A stretch of 64,000 bases of DNA from Cohaesibacter marisflavi (GCF_900115225.1 NZ_FOVR01000005.1:1-64000), one strand, 5' to 3'; positions 47,716 to 58,295 are shown, numbered from the stretch's first letter. The notes: a model not told the origin generated them from the letters alone. Translations and numbers: made by a program.

Positions 47716-50334
47716 ATGGCTAATGAACGCTACAACGCACGCGAAGCGGAAGTTCGCTGGCAAAAGACCTGGGATACCCAGAAAATCTTCCAAACCACGA
47801 ATGAAGACCCACGACCAAAATATTACGTGTTGGAGATGTTCCCCTATCCATCCGGTCGCATTCATATCGGCCATGTGCGCAACTATACCATGGGCGACGT
47901 CGTCGCCCGCTATAAACGCGCAAAAGGCTTTAATGTCCTGCACCCGATGGGATGGGATGCATTCGGCATGCCGGCGGAAAATGCCGCCATGCAGAACAAG
48001 ATCCACCCCAAAGACTGGACTTACGAAAATATCGCAACCATGCGCGCCCAGCTGAAGCTGATGGGCCTGTCGCTGGATTGGGAACGCGAATTTGCAACCT
48101 GTGACGTGGATTACTACCATCGTCAGCAGATGCTCTTCCTCGATTTTGTCGAGAAAGGCCTCGCCTATCGCAAAAACGCCAAGGTCAACTGGGACCCGGT
48201 AGACCAGACGGTTCTGGCTAACGAACAGGTCATCGACGGCAAGGGCTGGCGCTCCGGCGCTGAAGTGGAACAGCGCGAACTGACACAGTGGTTCTTCAAA
48301 ATCACTGATTTCGCTGACGATTTGCTCTCCGAAATCGACAATCTGACCCGCTGGCCTGACAAGGTGCGCCTGATGCAGCGCAACTGGATCGGTAAATCCG
48401 AGGGCCTACAGGTCCGCTTCCAGTTGAGCGAAGAAGTGCATGGCCATAGTGAAGTGGAAATCTTCACCACCCGCCCTGACACGCTGTTTGGTGCATCCTT
48501 CATGGGCCTGTCGGCAGACCATCCACTGACCAAGGAACTAGCCAAGGACAATGCCGAGCTGGCAGCCTTTGTTGAAGAATGCCACAAGATGGGCACCTCC
48601 GCGGCAGAGCTGGAAACTGCCGAGAAATTCGGCTTCGATACAGGCCTGAAAGTTGTCCATCCTCTTGATTCTTCGATTGAATTGCCGATCTACGTCGCCA
48701 ACTTCATCTTGATGGATTACGGTACCGGCGCCATCTTTGGCTGTCCGGCCCATGACCAGCGTGACCTTGATTTCGCCCGCAAATACGGGCTGACGGTTAC
48801 CCCTGTTGTGCTGCCGAAAGACGCAGATCCGGCAAGCTTCACAGTCGCTGATGAAGCCTATACTGGCGAAGGTACCATCTTCAATTCCGAATTCCTCGAT
48901 GGCATGAGCATTGACGCTGCCAAAGATGCGGTTGCTTCCAAACTGGAAGCCGTCATCATCGACGACAAGCCTCAGGCCCTACGCAAGACCCAATATCGTC
49001 TGCGTGACTGGGGTATCTCCCGTCAGCGCTATTGGGGCTGCCCGATTCCGATGGTCCATTGCCCCGATTGTGGTGTGGTTCCAGAGAAAAAAGAAAACCT
49101 GCCAATCAAGCTGCCGGACGACATAAATTTTGACAAGCCGGGCAACCCGCTTGATCGTCATCCGACCTGGCGGGATTGCACCTGCCCCAAATGCGGCAAG
49201 GCAGCCAAGCGCGAAACCGACACCATGGACACCTTCGTGGATAGTTCCTGGTATTTCGCGCGCTTTACTGCGCCTTGGGAGACCAACCCGACCGACAAGA
49301 AGGCTGTCGATGAATGGCTGCCGGTTGACCAATATATCGGCGGTATCGAGCATGCTATTCTGCATCTGCTCTATTCCCGCTTCTTCGCCCGCGCCATGTG
49401 CGAAACCGGCCATATGACGGTAAAAGAGCCCTTCCAGGGCCTCTTCACCCAAGGCATGGTCGTGCATGAGACCTATAAAGGCGAAGATGGTCGCTGGGTA
49501 TCGCCTGCAGAGATCACCGTTTCTGAAAAAGATGGCAAGCGCAGCGCTGTCCATAAAGAAACCGGAGAAACCATCACCATCGGCTCCATTGAGAAGATGT
49601 CGAAATCCAAGAAGAATACCGTGGATCCGACTGACATCATCGAAACCTACGGTGCCGACACCGCCCGTTGGTTCATGCTCTCTGACAGCCCTCCGGAACG
49701 CGACGTCATCTGGACTGAAGCAGGTGCAGAAGGCGCCCATCGCTTCATTCAGCGCATCTGGCGTCTGACACTTGATGTATCTGAATTCCTTGACTTTTCT
49801 GCGCTCGAAAAGCCGGAAACCTTGTCTGGTGAAGCCCTCGCCCTGCGCAAGCTGACCCACAAAACACTGGCAACCGTGGAAAGCACCATCGAGCAACTCG
49901 GCTTCAACCGTGCCGTTGCCCAGATCTATCAGCTGGTCAATGCCATTGCGTCCGCAGCCAAGAAGGAAAAGCTCGATAAGGATGCATCCCTTTGCTGGGT
50001 TGTTGATGAATCCATGCAGCTTCTGTTGTTGATGTGCTCCCCGATGATGCCGCATCTGGCCGAGGAATGCTGGTCGCAGCTTGGCAAGGAAGGTCTCGTT
50101 TCCACGCAAAGCTGGCCACAAGCGGACAGCGCCATGTTGACGGAAGACGAAATTACGCTGCCCATTCAGATCAACGGAAAAAAACGCGGTGAATTAACCG
50201 TTGCCGCGGACGCAGATAAAGATACAATCGAAAAGGCTGTACTCGCATCTGAACCCGTACTCAAAGCACTGGATGGCAAGGCTCCGCGCAAGGTCATTGT
50301 CGTGCCCAAAAGGATCGTCAATGTTGTTATCTGA
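47716..50334 (+). CDS. leuS: leucyl-tRNA synthetase
   Basis: An 872-residue class Ia aminoacyl-tRNA synthetase. The catalytic motif [15 protein letters not shown] (HIGH type) lies near residue 44. The CP1 editing domain spans about 225-425 with [22 protein letters not shown] and [15 protein letters not shown]. The zinc-binding CPDCG...CPKCG segment and the second motif EKMSKSKKN near residue 630 follow, then the anticodon-binding and C-terminal domains. Length is normal. The ribosome binding site is weak, and a strong palindromic element ends 24 bases upstream. The last 14 bases overlap lptE. Confidence 0.97.
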   Translation: MANERYNAREAEVRWQKTWDTQKIFQTTNEDPRPKYYVLEMFPYPSGRIHIGHVRNYTMGDVVARYKRAKGFNVLHPMGWDAFGMPAENAAMQNKIHPKDWTYENIATMRAQLKLMGLSLDWEREFATCDVDYYHRQQMLFLDFVEKGLAYRKNAKVNWDPVDQTVLANEQVIDGKGWRSGAEVEQRELTQWFFKITDFADDLLSEIDNLTRWPDKVRLMQRNWIGKSEGLQVRFQLSEEVHGHSEVEIFTTRPDTLFGASFMGLSADHPLTKELAKDNAELAAFVEECHKMGTSAAELETAEKFGFDTGLKVVHPLDSSIELPIYVANFILMDYGTGAIFGCPAHDQRDLDFARKYGLTVTPVVLPKDADPASFTVADEAYTGEGTIFNSEFLDGMSIDAAKDAVASKLEAVIIDDKPQALRKTQYRLRDWGISRQRYWGCPIPMVHCPDCGVVPEKKENLPIKLPDDINFDKPGNPLDRHPTWRDCTCPKCGKAAKRETDTMDTFVDSSWYFARFTAPWETNPTDKKAVDEWLPVDQYIGGIEHAILHLLYSRFFARAMCETGHMTVKEPFQGLFTQGMVVHETYKGEDGRWVSPAEITVSEKDGKRSAVHKETGETITIGSIEKMSKSKKNTVDPTDIIETYGADTARWFMLSDSPPERDVIWTEAGAEGAHRFIQRIWRLTLDVSEFLDFSALEKPETLSGEALALRKLTHKTLATVESTIEQLGFNRAVAQIYQLVNAIASAAKKEKLDKDASLCWVVDESMQLLLLMCSPMMPHLAEECWSQLGKEGLVSTQSWPQADSAMLTEDEITLPIQINGKKRGELTVAADADKDTIEKAVLASEPVLKALDGKAPRKVIVVPKRIVNVVI

Positions 50335-50857
50335 CAATCATAACAAGACGAAAATTCTGACCCTGGCCCTCTTTGTGGGCCTGGGTCTTGGCCTTTCTGC
50401 CTGTCAGGTTCGTCCACTCTATTCCTCGAACACGACAACAGGCCAAACGCTTGCAACAGAGCTTTCCGCGGTAGAAATTGCCCCTGCTGACAATCGTATA
50501 GAGCAGGAAATCCGCAACAATCTGATCTTCTCCTTCACCGGTGGTGGGTCACCAGAAGCACCCGCTTACAAGTTGGTTCTGGATACCAAATCCACCAGCG
50601 ATGATCTGACCATTGAAAGCGGGACCGGCCTTGCAAAAACCACCCGTGTCAGCATGACCGCGACCTATACACTCATCAAGCTTTCTGACAAATCTCTGGC
50701 AACCAAGGGTTCCAGCTATTTTACGGCTGAATTTGCCCGCAGCACCCAGCGTTTTGCCAACGATCGAGCCAAGCTTGATGCAGAAAACCGTGCGGCTGAA
50801 CAAATTGCCAATGATATTCAGCTGCGCTTGTCTGCTTTCTTTGCGGCAGGCACATAA
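50321..50857 (+). CDS. lptE: LPS assembly lipoprotein LptE
   Basis: A 178-residue outer-membrane lipoprotein that plugs and supports LptD during lipopolysaccharide export. The signal peptide ends in a lipobox LSAC near residue 26 ([16 protein letters not shown]); the remainder is short and weakly conserved, as usual for alphaproteobacterial LptE. The frame extends upstream inside leuS, but ATG 50321 has AAAGGA at the right distance and precedes a proper signal sequence. It overlaps leuS by 14 bases and is followed by holA, the standard order in this group. Confidence 0.88.
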   Translation: MLLSDNHNKTKILTLALFVGLGLGLSACQVRPLYSSNTTTGQTLATELSAVEIAPADNRIEQEIRNNLIFSFTGGGSPEAPAYKLVLDTKSTSDDLTIESGTGLAKTTRVSMTATYTLIKLSDKSLATKGSSYFTAEFARSTQRFANDRAKLDAENRAAEQIANDIQLRLSAFFAAGT

Positions 50858-50867
50858 TATCGGATTA

Positions 50868-50898
50868 AGGCCGTCCGTATTTGAAGAACAGACGGCCT
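50868..50898 (+). other. hairpin between lptE and holA
   Basis: AGGCCGTC / GACGGCCT is a perfect 8-bp stem with a 15-base loop and no T tract. It lies ten bases after the lptE stop; it may process or protect the mRNA, or act as a weak terminator. Confidence 0.45.
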
Positions 50899-50944
50899 GA
50901 TGTCCTGTTTTCCGACTGCAAAACCCGTTTTTCAAAGGCAAACA

Positions 50945-51979
50945 ATGGCGCAAATCAAGACCAATATGGTCGATAGCTATCTGGTCAAACCCAATTATGC
51001 CCATAAGGTCATTTTGATTTATGGCCAGGATACGGGTCTTGTTACCGAACGCGCCGAACGCCTTGCAAAAACCTATCTCAAGGACAATTCAGATCCCTTT
51101 GCAGTGATCCGTCTGGATTCAACGGATATCGCCTCTGATCCTCTGCGTCTGGCCGATGAAGCCAATACCATTTCGATGTTTGGCGGCAACCGCGTCATCA
51201 CCATCCAGATGAGCGGCAGCAAATCGATCATGCCGGCGTTGGAACCCGTTTTGTCCACCCCACCTCAAGATGCCTTCATCATCATCAAGGCGGCTGACCT
51301 TAAAAAATCGGCCCCCTTGCGCAAGGCCATAGAAAAGGCACAGAGCGCAGTCACCCTACCCTGCTATATGGACGCCCGAGAGGCTCTCAACGGCATCATA
51401 GACGAAGAATTAGCCCTCTCACGCCTGTCCATCACAAAGAATGCCCGAGCGATGCTTCTGGACAATCTGGGCGCCGACAGAATGGCCTCCCGTGCCGAGG
51501 TTCAAAAGCTCTGCCTCTTTGCCATGGATGATGGGGAAATCACCGAGCAGCATATCGAAGATATCGTCGGCGATGCTTCCAACCAACAGATTGATATGAT
51601 TGTTGATTCTGCCGCGCTTGGAAGAACTGGCGAGTTGGATCGACGCCTTGAACAAATTCTAGGCTCCGGTAATCATCCTGCGGTTATCGGGTCGGCAGCT
51701 TTGCGTCATTTTCAGATGCTCGAGCGCGCCCTGAGCCTGATGGACAAAGGCACTCCGCCCTCCTCAGCGCTTGATAAGGCAGCCCCAATGCTTCATTTCA
51801 AGCGCAAACCGCTTATTCAGAGCCAATTACGTATATGGGACAGCAAAAAGGCGTCCCGCGCCTGTGAATTGCTCTCTCAGAGCCTGGCAAACAGCCGCAA
51901 GCATTATCAATTGGCCCCCACAGTGATCTCCGAGACCCTTCTAATGATTTCGGCAACAGCGCAGCGCAGCAACCGCTAA
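50945..51979 (+). CDS. holA: DNA polymerase III subunit delta
   Basis: A 344-residue clamp-loader subunit that opens the beta sliding clamp. The sequence has the delta fold: KVILIYGQDTGLVTERAERLAK, a middle DSTDIASDPLRLADEANTISMFGGNRVITIQ segment with the conserved clamp-contacting hydrophobics, and the C-terminal collar helices (LDNLGADRMASRAEVQKLCLF, RRLEQILGSGNHPAVIGSAALRHFQML). I choose ATG 50945 (AAGG six bases upstream); an upstream in-frame ATG lacks family similarity. It ends leuS-lptE-holA and is followed by two parS-like sites. Confidence 0.94.
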   Translation: MAQIKTNMVDSYLVKPNYAHKVILIYGQDTGLVTERAERLAKTYLKDNSDPFAVIRLDSTDIASDPLRLADEANTISMFGGNRVITIQMSGSKSIMPALEPVLSTPPQDAFIIIKAADLKKSAPLRKAIEKAQSAVTLPCYMDAREALNGIIDEELALSRLSITKNARAMLLDNLGADRMASRAEVQKLCLFAMDDGEITEQHIEDIVGDASNQQIDMIVDSAALGRTGELDRRLEQILGSGNHPAVIGSAALRHFQMLERALSLMDKGTPPSSALDKAAPMLHFKRKPLIQSQLRIWDSKKASRACELLSQSLANSRKHYQLAPTVISETLLMISATAQRSNR

Positions 51980-52003
51980 GCCATATTATTCCTGTCTGGA
52001 TAT

Positions 52004-52019
52004 TGTTTCACGTGAATCG
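52004..52019. promoter_or_regulatory. parS-like ParB binding site
   Basis: TGTTTCACGTGAATCG matches the parS consensus TGTTTCACGTGAAACA at 14 of 16 positions and keeps the CACGTG core. It lies 25 bases after holA and 1.7 kb from parB. Confidence 0.75.
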
Positions 52020-52155
52020 TTTTTTGAATCAGTAAGTTGCTTTTACCGATCTCTCATTTTGTGAAAACAAATAGAGATAGATCCCTCTGTACTCTCCTGA
52101 TCAGTATTTCAATGAATCACTAAGCCACAGCCAAGCCAGCACCCCAAGTCAAACT

Positions 52156-52171
52156 CGTTTCACGTGAATCA
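52156..52171. promoter_or_regulatory. parS-like ParB binding site
   Basis: CGTTTCACGTGAATCA matches the parS consensus at 14 of 16 positions, 152 bases from the preceding site. Its reverse complement has the same GATTCACGTGAAAC core as the sites near mnmG. Confidence 0.75.
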
Positions 52172-52362
52172 ACCCGATTGGTCCATGCGCCCTCTAGGTT
52201 CTAAACACGCGCCGAGAAAATAGCGCGAAGAACTCTCTCCACTGCCTTTTCACTGCCCGAGATTGACTTTAATTTTTAATCATTTGAACCTATTGCGACG
52301 AACAAAAGCATAAAGCCGATCGGGTAAGATTTGCAATACGACCCCAACGTCTGGAAAACATA

Positions 52363-53604
52363 ATGACACTCAACAGAATCCGGAAGAATGGGTCCCATGC
52401 AGCCTATTTTGCCATGATTACCGTCTTTTTGGATGCCTTCGGAATCGCCTTTATTTCACCAGTCCTACCGGATCTCCTGGAAGAAATAACAGGAAGCAAC
52501 TTGGGCAACGCAGCAATCTATGGCGGCTACTTGACTTTCATCTATGCTTTCATGCAATTCATTGTTTCGCCCATTTTGGGAAATCTCTCCGATAGCTTCG
52601 GCCGCAGACCAATCCTTGTTGTTTCCCTTGGCGCATTGGGCATTGATTATCTGATAATGGGTTTTGCCAATTCCCTTTGGCTGCTGTTTTTTGGCCGCTT
52701 TATTGCCGGGATTTTTGGCGCAACCCACGCCACGGCTTCTGCCTTCATTTCAGATATCTCGAACGGAAAGCAGCGCACACGCAATTTCGGCCTGTTGGGT
52801 GCCAGCTTTGGTGCCGGATTTGTTGCTGGCCCCTTGATTGGTGGCATGCTTACAGACTATGGCGTACGCGTGCCCTTTTTTGCAGCTTTCTTCTTGATAT
52901 TACTGAATTTTATCTACGGACTATTCATATTTCCCGAAAGCCTGCCCAAGGAGAAAAGGCGGAAATTTACGCTGACCGGCGTCAATCCCTTCAAGGGACT
53001 TGCCGAATGCACGCGCTTTCCATCCATAATGCCCCTGTTTCTGGCGCTCTTTCTCTTTCTCATCGCGGACCATGTTTATGTGTCTGTGTGGCCTTATTAT
53101 ACGCGCGAGGCCTTCGAATGGAGCAGCCGCCAGGTCGGACTAACCTTGGCCATCTTTGGCTTTTTTCATGCCCTTACACAGGCTTTTCTAGTCGGCGTTC
53201 TTCTCAAAAAACATGATGAATTGACCATCGCCTTGATTGGTATTGTCAGCAGCGCGGCAATCATGGCGACAATGCTCTTCATCACTCAGGGATGGGTCAT
53301 CTATGCCTTCTTGCCTTTCACCGCGCTTGGTGGATTGGCGACACCCGGACTGCAATCTCTCATGACCCAGAGAGTGCCGGCAACCCATCAGGGACAATTG
53401 CAAGGTGGAATTGGCAGCCTCACCAGTCTCACGACCGTTCTGAGCCCACTGATCATGACCCGCACCTTTTATTTCTTCACTCAGGACCATGCTGCCTACT
53501 ATCACCCCGCAGGCGTATTCGGCCTTTCTGCCTTCGTATGTCTGTTGGCAATAATCCCTCTGTCCTGTTTTACCAAACGCCATCGACGCAAAAACCAGCG
53601 TTAA
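52363..53604 (+). CDS. MFS transporter, TetA/TCR drug-efflux type
   Basis: A 413-residue inner-membrane carrier with 12 predicted helices. The N-terminal helix MITVFLDAFGIAFISPVLPDLL and the loop 2-3 signature GNLSDSFGRRPIL (GxxxDxxGRR) are clear, and SAFISDISNGKQRTRNFGLLGASFGAGFVAGPLIGG resembles TetA(TCR/Tet)-like exporters. Family members export tetracycline or other amphiphiles by proton antiport; the substrate here is unknown. It has a Lys/Arg-rich C-terminus. It stands alone after the parS pair and ends at a bidirectional terminator with parB. No regulator is adjacent. Confidence 0.9.
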   Translation: MTLNRIRKNGSHAAYFAMITVFLDAFGIAFISPVLPDLLEEITGSNLGNAAIYGGYLTFIYAFMQFIVSPILGNLSDSFGRRPILVVSLGALGIDYLIMGFANSLWLLFFGRFIAGIFGATHATASAFISDISNGKQRTRNFGLLGASFGAGFVAGPLIGGMLTDYGVRVPFFAAFFLILLNFIYGLFIFPESLPKEKRRKFTLTGVNPFKGLAECTRFPSIMPLFLALFLFLIADHVYVSVWPYYTREAFEWSSRQVGLTLAIFGFFHALTQAFLVGVLLKKHDELTIALIGIVSSAAIMATMLFITQGWVIYAFLPFTALGGLATPGLQSLMTQRVPATHQGQLQGGIGSLTSLTTVLSPLIMTRTFYFFTQDHAAYYHPAGVFGLSAFVCLLAIIPLSCFTKRHRRKNQR

Positions 53605-53652
53605 GTGCCTAATCTTCTGGCCAAAGACCGATATTTCAATAACGTAGGCAAC

Positions 53653-53681
53653 AAAAAAGGGAGCCTTTTTGGCTCCCTTTT
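53653..53681. terminator. bidirectional terminator between MFS gene and parB
   Basis: AAAAGGGAGCC / GGCTCCCTTTT is a perfect 11-bp stem with a five-base T loop and A/T runs outside. It separates the convergent MFS and parB genes. Confidence 0.9.
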
Positions 53682-53707
53682 CTACAAAATCTATCGATAA
53701 ACGCGAC

Positions 53708-54577
53708 TTATTGATTTTCCAAAATCGCGATAATCGCATCGAGCTGCTCAAGAGATTTATACTGAATCTTGAGCTCCCCACCCTTTTTCTTGGGTGCGAT
53801 AAAAACATTCCAGCCGAGGCGATCCGTCAAACGCTTTTCCAAGGCCACCGTATCCGCATCTTTTTCTTTTTTCGGCTTTGGTTCCTTGACCTTTTCCTTT
53901 TCCTGACCAGCCTTTTCAGCATCGCGTACTGTCATACCGTCTTCAACGATACGGCGCGCCAGCTCCTCGGGATTCTCTGCCGTGATCAAGGCGCGAGCAT
54001 GGCCAGCGGTCAGCTCACCCTTTTTGAGATAATCCTTAATGCTTTCAGGAAGCTTCAACAGCCGCAAGGTGTTGGCCACATGAGAGCGGCTCTTGCCAAT
54101 AACGTCAGCGAGTTCAGCCTGCGTATAATCAAACTCGGCGATCAACTGATCATAGCCAAGTGCTTCTTCCAGTGCATTCAGATCCGCACGCTGAACGTTT
54201 TCGATGATCGCGAGTTCAAGCGCTTCTTTGTCATTTACATCATGAATGAGAACAGGAACCTCGTGCAGGCCAGCTGCCTGGGCGGCGCGCCAACGGCGCT
54301 CGCCAGCAATGATCTCGTAGGAATCTTCTTCATCTTTCACCGCACGACAAAGAATAGGGTTCATGATCCCCTTTTCCTTGACCGATCGGGTCAGATCATC
54401 GAGATCTTTTTCAACGAAATCCTGACGTGGGTTCCGCGGGTTAGGCCGTAAAAACTCAATAGGAATACGCCGTTGAGAGCGAGCTCGCTCAATCGCCTGC
54501 GCTTCATTATCCATATCTCCGATCAGAGCCGCCAATCCACGCCCCAAACGTTTGCCTTCAGCTGGTTTTTTTGCCAT
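53708..54577 (-). CDS. parB: chromosome partitioning protein ParB
   Basis: A 289-residue CTPase clamp that loads at parS and spreads along DNA to build the origin segregation complex. Visible are LGRGLAALIGD at the N-terminus, the CTP-binding box with GERRWRAAQAAGL, ELAIIENVQRADLNALEEALGY, the helix-turn-helix region YTQAELADVIGKSRSHVANTLRLLKLP, and the basic linker before the C-terminal dimerisation domain. It is the last gene of rsmG-parA-parB. Seven parS-like sites occur within 5 kb of it. Confidence 0.97.
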   Translation of the reverse strand: MAKKPAEGKRLGRGLAALIGDMDNEAQAIERARSQRRIPIEFLRPNPRNPRQDFVEKDLDDLTRSVKEKGIMNPILCRAVKDEEDSYEIIAGERRWRAAQAAGLHEVPVLIHDVNDKEALELAIIENVQRADLNALEEALGYDQLIAEFDYTQAELADVIGKSRSHVANTLRLLKLPESIKDYLKKGELTAGHARALITAENPEELARRIVEDGMTVRDAEKAGQEKEKVKEPKPKKEKDADTVALEKRLTDRLGWNVFIAPKKKGGELKIQYKSLEQLDAIIAILENQ

Positions 54578-54660
54578 TTTTCCGCATTCCCATCAAACCC
54601 GTATAGCCCCTAAGCAACCGGGCCAGACTTCCCTTTGTCACAGTTATGCTGACCCGACAA

Positions 54661-55491
54661 TCAGGCAGCCTTGTTACGCAATTTCTTCTCGCGCTGGATA
54701 ATCTCCGATGCGAGTTTCAAATAAGCCTGACTGCCCGAGCATTTCAGATCGTAAAGCAAAGCCGGTTTACCATAGGATGGTGCTTCAGAAACGCGAACAT
54801 TGCGCGGAATAATCGTCTCATAGACTTTATCCCCCATATGCTCGCGCACATCTTCAACCACCTGATTGGACAGATTATTCCGGCTGTCATACATGGTCAT
54901 CACGATGCCATGGATAGAAAGTTCAGGGTTCAGTGCACCTTTGACCTGATTCACAGTTTGAATGAGCTGGGTCAAACCTTCAAGCGCGAAGAACTCGCAT
55001 TGCAGTGGAACAAGAATGGAGTGCGCTGCCGCCATCGCATTGATGGTCAAGAGGTTGAGTGACGGCGGACAATCGATCAACACATAAGTGAAACGCTTTT
55101 CTTCTGGGATCTCATCACCCATTTTTCCATGTGTTTCGATGGCCTTGCGCAAACGAAAAGCGCGGTCCTTATCACCCGAAATTTCTTGTTCAAGCCCGAG
55201 AAGATCCATCGTCGACGCTGCAACAGACAGACGCGGCACGGCAGTCGGGATGGCAGCTTCCATCAGCGTTGCTTCATTAAGAAGCAATTCGGCGGTAGAA
55301 ACCTGACGCGCCTGGCGATCGATACCCAATCCGGTACTGGCGTTGCCCTGAGGATCGACATCCACGATGAGAACCGTTTCTCCAATCGCCGCCAAAGCGG
55401 TACCCAAATTGATTGCAGTTGTTGTTTTCCCTACGCCGCCCTTCTGATTAGCAAGAGTCAGAACGCGGGGAGATTCAGGCAGTGAACTCAT
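54661..55491 (-). CDS. parA: chromosome partitioning ATPase ParA
   Basis: A 276-residue Walker-type ATPase that binds nucleoid DNA as an ATP dimer and drives the ParB-parS complex toward the cell pole. The deviant Walker A motif KGGVGKTTTAINLG is near residue 18, Walker A' is VDVDPQGNASTGLG, and Walker B is YVLIDCPPSLNLLTINAM. The C-terminal IPRNVRVSEAPSYGKPALLYD is typical of chromosomal ParA/Soj. GAGG precedes the ATG. It lies 28 bases after rsmG and 83 before parB. Confidence 0.97.
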   Translation of the reverse strand: MSSLPESPRVLTLANQKGGVGKTTTAINLGTALAAIGETVLIVDVDPQGNASTGLGIDRQARQVSTAELLLNEATLMEAAIPTAVPRLSVAASTMDLLGLEQEISGDKDRAFRLRKAIETHGKMGDEIPEEKRFTYVLIDCPPSLNLLTINAMAAAHSILVPLQCEFFALEGLTQLIQTVNQVKGALNPELSIHGIVMTMYDSRNNLSNQVVEDVREHMGDKVYETIIPRNVRVSEAPSYGKPALLYDLKCSGSQAYLKLASEIIQREKKLRNKAA

Positions 55492-55519
55492 AAAGTGGCC
55501 TCACTTCGCATTTGTTTCA

Positions 55520-56167
55520 CTATGCGTTTTTGGGTGATAAGCGGCGCAGAATAACGATCCGCGCTTCGGGATCCGTTCTGCTCACTTGTTGTACCAGATC
55601 TATATTCCAGCTAACACTGGCCTCACGCAATTCTCGATCAAAGTCCCGACCTTTGTGGAAAACACCCACACAAGTTTCACAAATGTGGGGATGAACAAAA
55701 GAACAGAGTTTATCGAGAGAAGCCAGGGCTCGGGCGCTAAAGGCATCCACCGGACCAGACCAGTCTTTTAATACCGATTCGATCCGATCTCCATGAACGA
55801 CGACATTGAGCCCCAACTCGCGGGCAACTGTCTTGAGAAATGCACCCTTCCGGCCATTGCTTTCGATCATGTGAACCGAGTAATCCTCACCCGTATCAGC
55901 CAGCAGAATGGCAGTGACCAGCCCCGGAAATCCGGCACCAGACCCAAGATCAATCCAATGGCGCGCTTGAGGATAAGCCGCATAGATCTGCACACTGTCC
56001 GCTATGTGGCGCACCCAAATTTCATCAAGGGTTTTCGGAGCCACAAGATTCTGCGCTGGCTGCCACTTACGCACCAGAGCCTCATAGCGACCTAGCTTTT
56101 CCAGTGATTCACGTGAAACCGGAAGCATTGAATTGATCAACTCAATACCACGTTCCTTAGCGTCCAT
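55520..56167 (-). CDS. rsmG: 16S rRNA (guanine-N7)-methyltransferase RsmG
   Basis: A 215-residue SAM-dependent enzyme (GidB) that methylates G527 of 16S rRNA, the streptomycin-sensitivity position. Seen are WQPAQNLVAPKTLDEIWVRHIADS, the SAM motif WIDLGSGAGFPGLVTAILLAD, and FLKTVARELGLNVVVHGDRIE. The gene lies between mnmG and parA, the classical origin-proximal order. A parS-like 16-mer is embedded in the coding region at 56105-56120. Confidence 0.95.
   Translation of the reverse strand: MDAKERGIELINSMLPVSRESLEKLGRYEALVRKWQPAQNLVAPKTLDEIWVRHIADSVQIYAAYPQARHWIDLGSGAGFPGLVTAILLADTGEDYSVHMIESNGRKGAFLKTVARELGLNVVVHGDRIESVLKDWSGPVDAFSARALASLDKLCSFVHPHICETCVGVFHKGRDFDRELREASVSWNIDLVQQVSRTDPEARIVILRRLSPKNA
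56105..56120. promoter_or_regulatory. parS-like site inside rsmG
   Basis: TGATTCACGTGAAACC matches the parS consensus at 14 of 16 positions and keeps the GATTCACGTGAAAC core of the intergenic sites. It falls in rsmG near its 5' end, where it encodes the Ser-Arg-Glu-Ser stretch around residue 19. Confidence 0.65.
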
Positions 56168-56243
56168 ATGATCTTTCCATTTCCTTCAAACCGTCTGTAG
56201 GAGCGCAGCACCCTGCCCGCCAGAAAGCCGGTATCTATCAACA

Positions 56244-58088
56244 TTACATACGCTTGCTATGTGCCAGAACAAGCGTCAAAGCCGCCGGCGTCATTCCATC
56301 GATACGCGAGGCCTGTCCAAGGGTCTGCGGACGGACATGCTTGAGCTTCTGCTTTAATTCGTTGGACAGTCCGTTGATATCTTCAAAGACAAGACTGGAT
56401 GGAATCACCAAGGCCTCATCCTTCTTGAAGGTCTCGATATCATCAGTCTGCTTTTTCATATAGACCTGATAGAGCGCTTCGATCTCAAGCTGCTTGCGAA
56501 CCTTGGGTGAAAAATTCCCAAATTCGGGCCACACTTCGGTCAATCGATCAAGGGTCAAATCCGGATAAGCCAGAAGCTCATAAGCTGTGCGGCGCTGACC
56601 ATCCTTGTTGATTTTAAGACCAACCCGTTCCGCTTCATTTGGCGTCAGACTCTTTTCCTGAGCAAGAGCTGTAATGGCCTGAAGTTCTTCTTTCTTCTGT
56701 CCGAAAGCCTTACGCCGTTCTTCGCCGATCAGACCCCACCCATCAGCCAGATCCGTCAGGCGCTGATCGGCATTGTCCGCACGCAGAGAAAGACGATATT
56801 CCGCCCGCGAGGTAAACATCCGATAGGGTTCCATCACACCGCGTGTAATCAGGTCATCGATCATCACGCCGATATAGGCATCGGATCGTCCGAGAACCAC
56901 ACCATCCTGATCACCACATTGACGCGCCGCATTCATGCCCGCAATCAAACCTTGAGCCCCGGCCTCTTCATAGCCGGTCGTCCCATTGATCTGACCGGCC
57001 AGATACAAACCGGACACGCGCTTGGTTTCAAGCGTCGCCTTCAGCTCGGTCGGATCGATATAGTCATATTCAATCGCGTAACCATATTGCTTGATCTCGA
57101 CATTCTCGAGACCCGGGATAGACCGGATATAGGCATCCTGCACATCTTCCGGTAACGAGGTTGAAATACCATTGGGATAGATCGTGTCAAAGTCGAGCCC
57201 TTCAGGTTCAAGAAACACCTGATGCCCATCCCGATCACCAAAGCGATTGATTTTATCTTCGATAGACGGACAGTAGCGCGGCCCTACCCCTTCGATTTTA
57301 CCCGAATACATCGCAGACTTATGGATATTCTCACGAATGATCTGGTGTGTCTTAGGAACGGTACGGGTCACATGACAATCAATCTGCGGTGTCGCGATAG
57401 CATTCGTCAGGTAGGAAAAAGCCACAGGCTCATCATCCCCTGGCTGTGTACCAAGAGAAGAATAGTCAATCGTGGCACCATTCAGCCGCGCCGGAGTTCC
57501 TGTCTTCAAACGCCCTAATCGAAAATTCTCCGACATCAAACGCAAAGACAGATCATTGGCCGCTGGATCGCCCATGCGCCCAGCCGAGAAACTTTTTTGC
57601 CCGATATGAATAAGCCCACGCAGGAAAGTCCCTGTCGTCAAAACGACCGCACCGCAGGCAATTTCCTTGCCACCAGACAAAGTCACGCTGGTGACGCGCC
57701 CTTCATCAATGGACATATCGGCGACTTCCCCATCGACAATAATAAGATTGGGAATGTCAGCCAGAAGCGCCTGCACGGCATCTCGATAGAGCTTACGATC
57801 TTCCTGCGCGCGCGGTCCCTGAACCGCAGGCCCCTTGCGCCGATTAAGCAGACGAAACTGGATCCCGCCCCTATCCGCAGCAAGCCCCATGACACCGCCC
57901 AGAGCATCGATCTCACGAACGAGGTGACCTTTACCCAATCCACCGATTGCCGGATTGCAAGACATCACACCGATTGTCTGTCGACTATGAGTCACCAACG
58001 CAACCGTCGCACCAACACGCGCAGCGGCTGCTGCAGCTTCAGCACCTGCATGACCACCACCAACAACCACTACATCAACTCGGTTCAT
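56244..58088 (-). CDS. mnmG: tRNA uridine-5-carboxymethylaminomethyl modification enzyme MnmG
   Basis: A 614-residue FAD protein (GidA) that works with MnmE to build cmnm5U34 in tRNAs decoding NNA/NNG codons. The N-terminal FAD motif [21 protein letters not shown] is followed by [24 protein letters not shown], the insertion domain with a conserved Cys in RYCPSIEDK, and a C-terminal helical domain that contacts MnmE ([16 protein letters not shown]). Length is close to the norm. GAGG lies nine bases before the ATG. The 309-base upstream gap holds four parS-like sites. Confidence 0.97.
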   Translation of the reverse strand: MNRVDVVVVGGGHAGAEAAAAAARVGATVALVTHSRQTIGVMSCNPAIGGLGKGHLVREIDALGGVMGLAADRGGIQFRLLNRRKGPAVQGPRAQEDRKLYRDAVQALLADIPNLIIVDGEVADMSIDEGRVTSVTLSGGKEIACGAVVLTTGTFLRGLIHIGQKSFSAGRMGDPAANDLSLRLMSENFRLGRLKTGTPARLNGATIDYSSLGTQPGDDEPVAFSYLTNAIATPQIDCHVTRTVPKTHQIIRENIHKSAMYSGKIEGVGPRYCPSIEDKINRFGDRDGHQVFLEPEGLDFDTIYPNGISTSLPEDVQDAYIRSIPGLENVEIKQYGYAIEYDYIDPTELKATLETKRVSGLYLAGQINGTTGYEEAGAQGLIAGMNAARQCGDQDGVVLGRSDAYIGVMIDDLITRGVMEPYRMFTSRAEYRLSLRADNADQRLTDLADGWGLIGEERRKAFGQKKEELQAITALAQEKSLTPNEAERVGLKINKDGQRRTAYELLAYPDLTLDRLTEVWPEFGNFSPKVRKQLEIEALYQVYMKKQTDDIETFKKDEALVIPSSLVFEDINGLSNELKQKLKHVRPQTLGQASRIDGMTPAALTLVLAHSKRM

Positions 58089-58247
58089 CCATATCCTCTT
58101 ATGTCTTTAGTCAACATCGAACAGAGCATTGTCATCGGTACGAGCCCGAACGCCAAGAAGACCTTCCCTAAAGCGTTAACTCGCAGACCCCAATTCTTCA
58201 GAACTTGTTTACATCCCTCATGATAGCCTGAATCGGGTCGAAATTCA

Positions 58248-58263
58248 GGATTCACGTGAAACA
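58248..58263. promoter_or_regulatory. parS-like site 1 of mnmG-mnmE cluster
   Basis: GGATTCACGTGAAACA, 14 of 16 to the parS consensus. The right half is the perfect GTGAAACA; the left half carries the GATTC variant. Confidence 0.78.
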
Positions 58264-58295
58264 CGTCAAACCCGCAGATTTTCGCTATATAGCAC

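Noticed and set aside
48979-50121. Open reading frame of 380 codons opposite leuS
   Set aside because: Antisense to the conserved leuS catalytic and anticodon domains; no recognisable motif.
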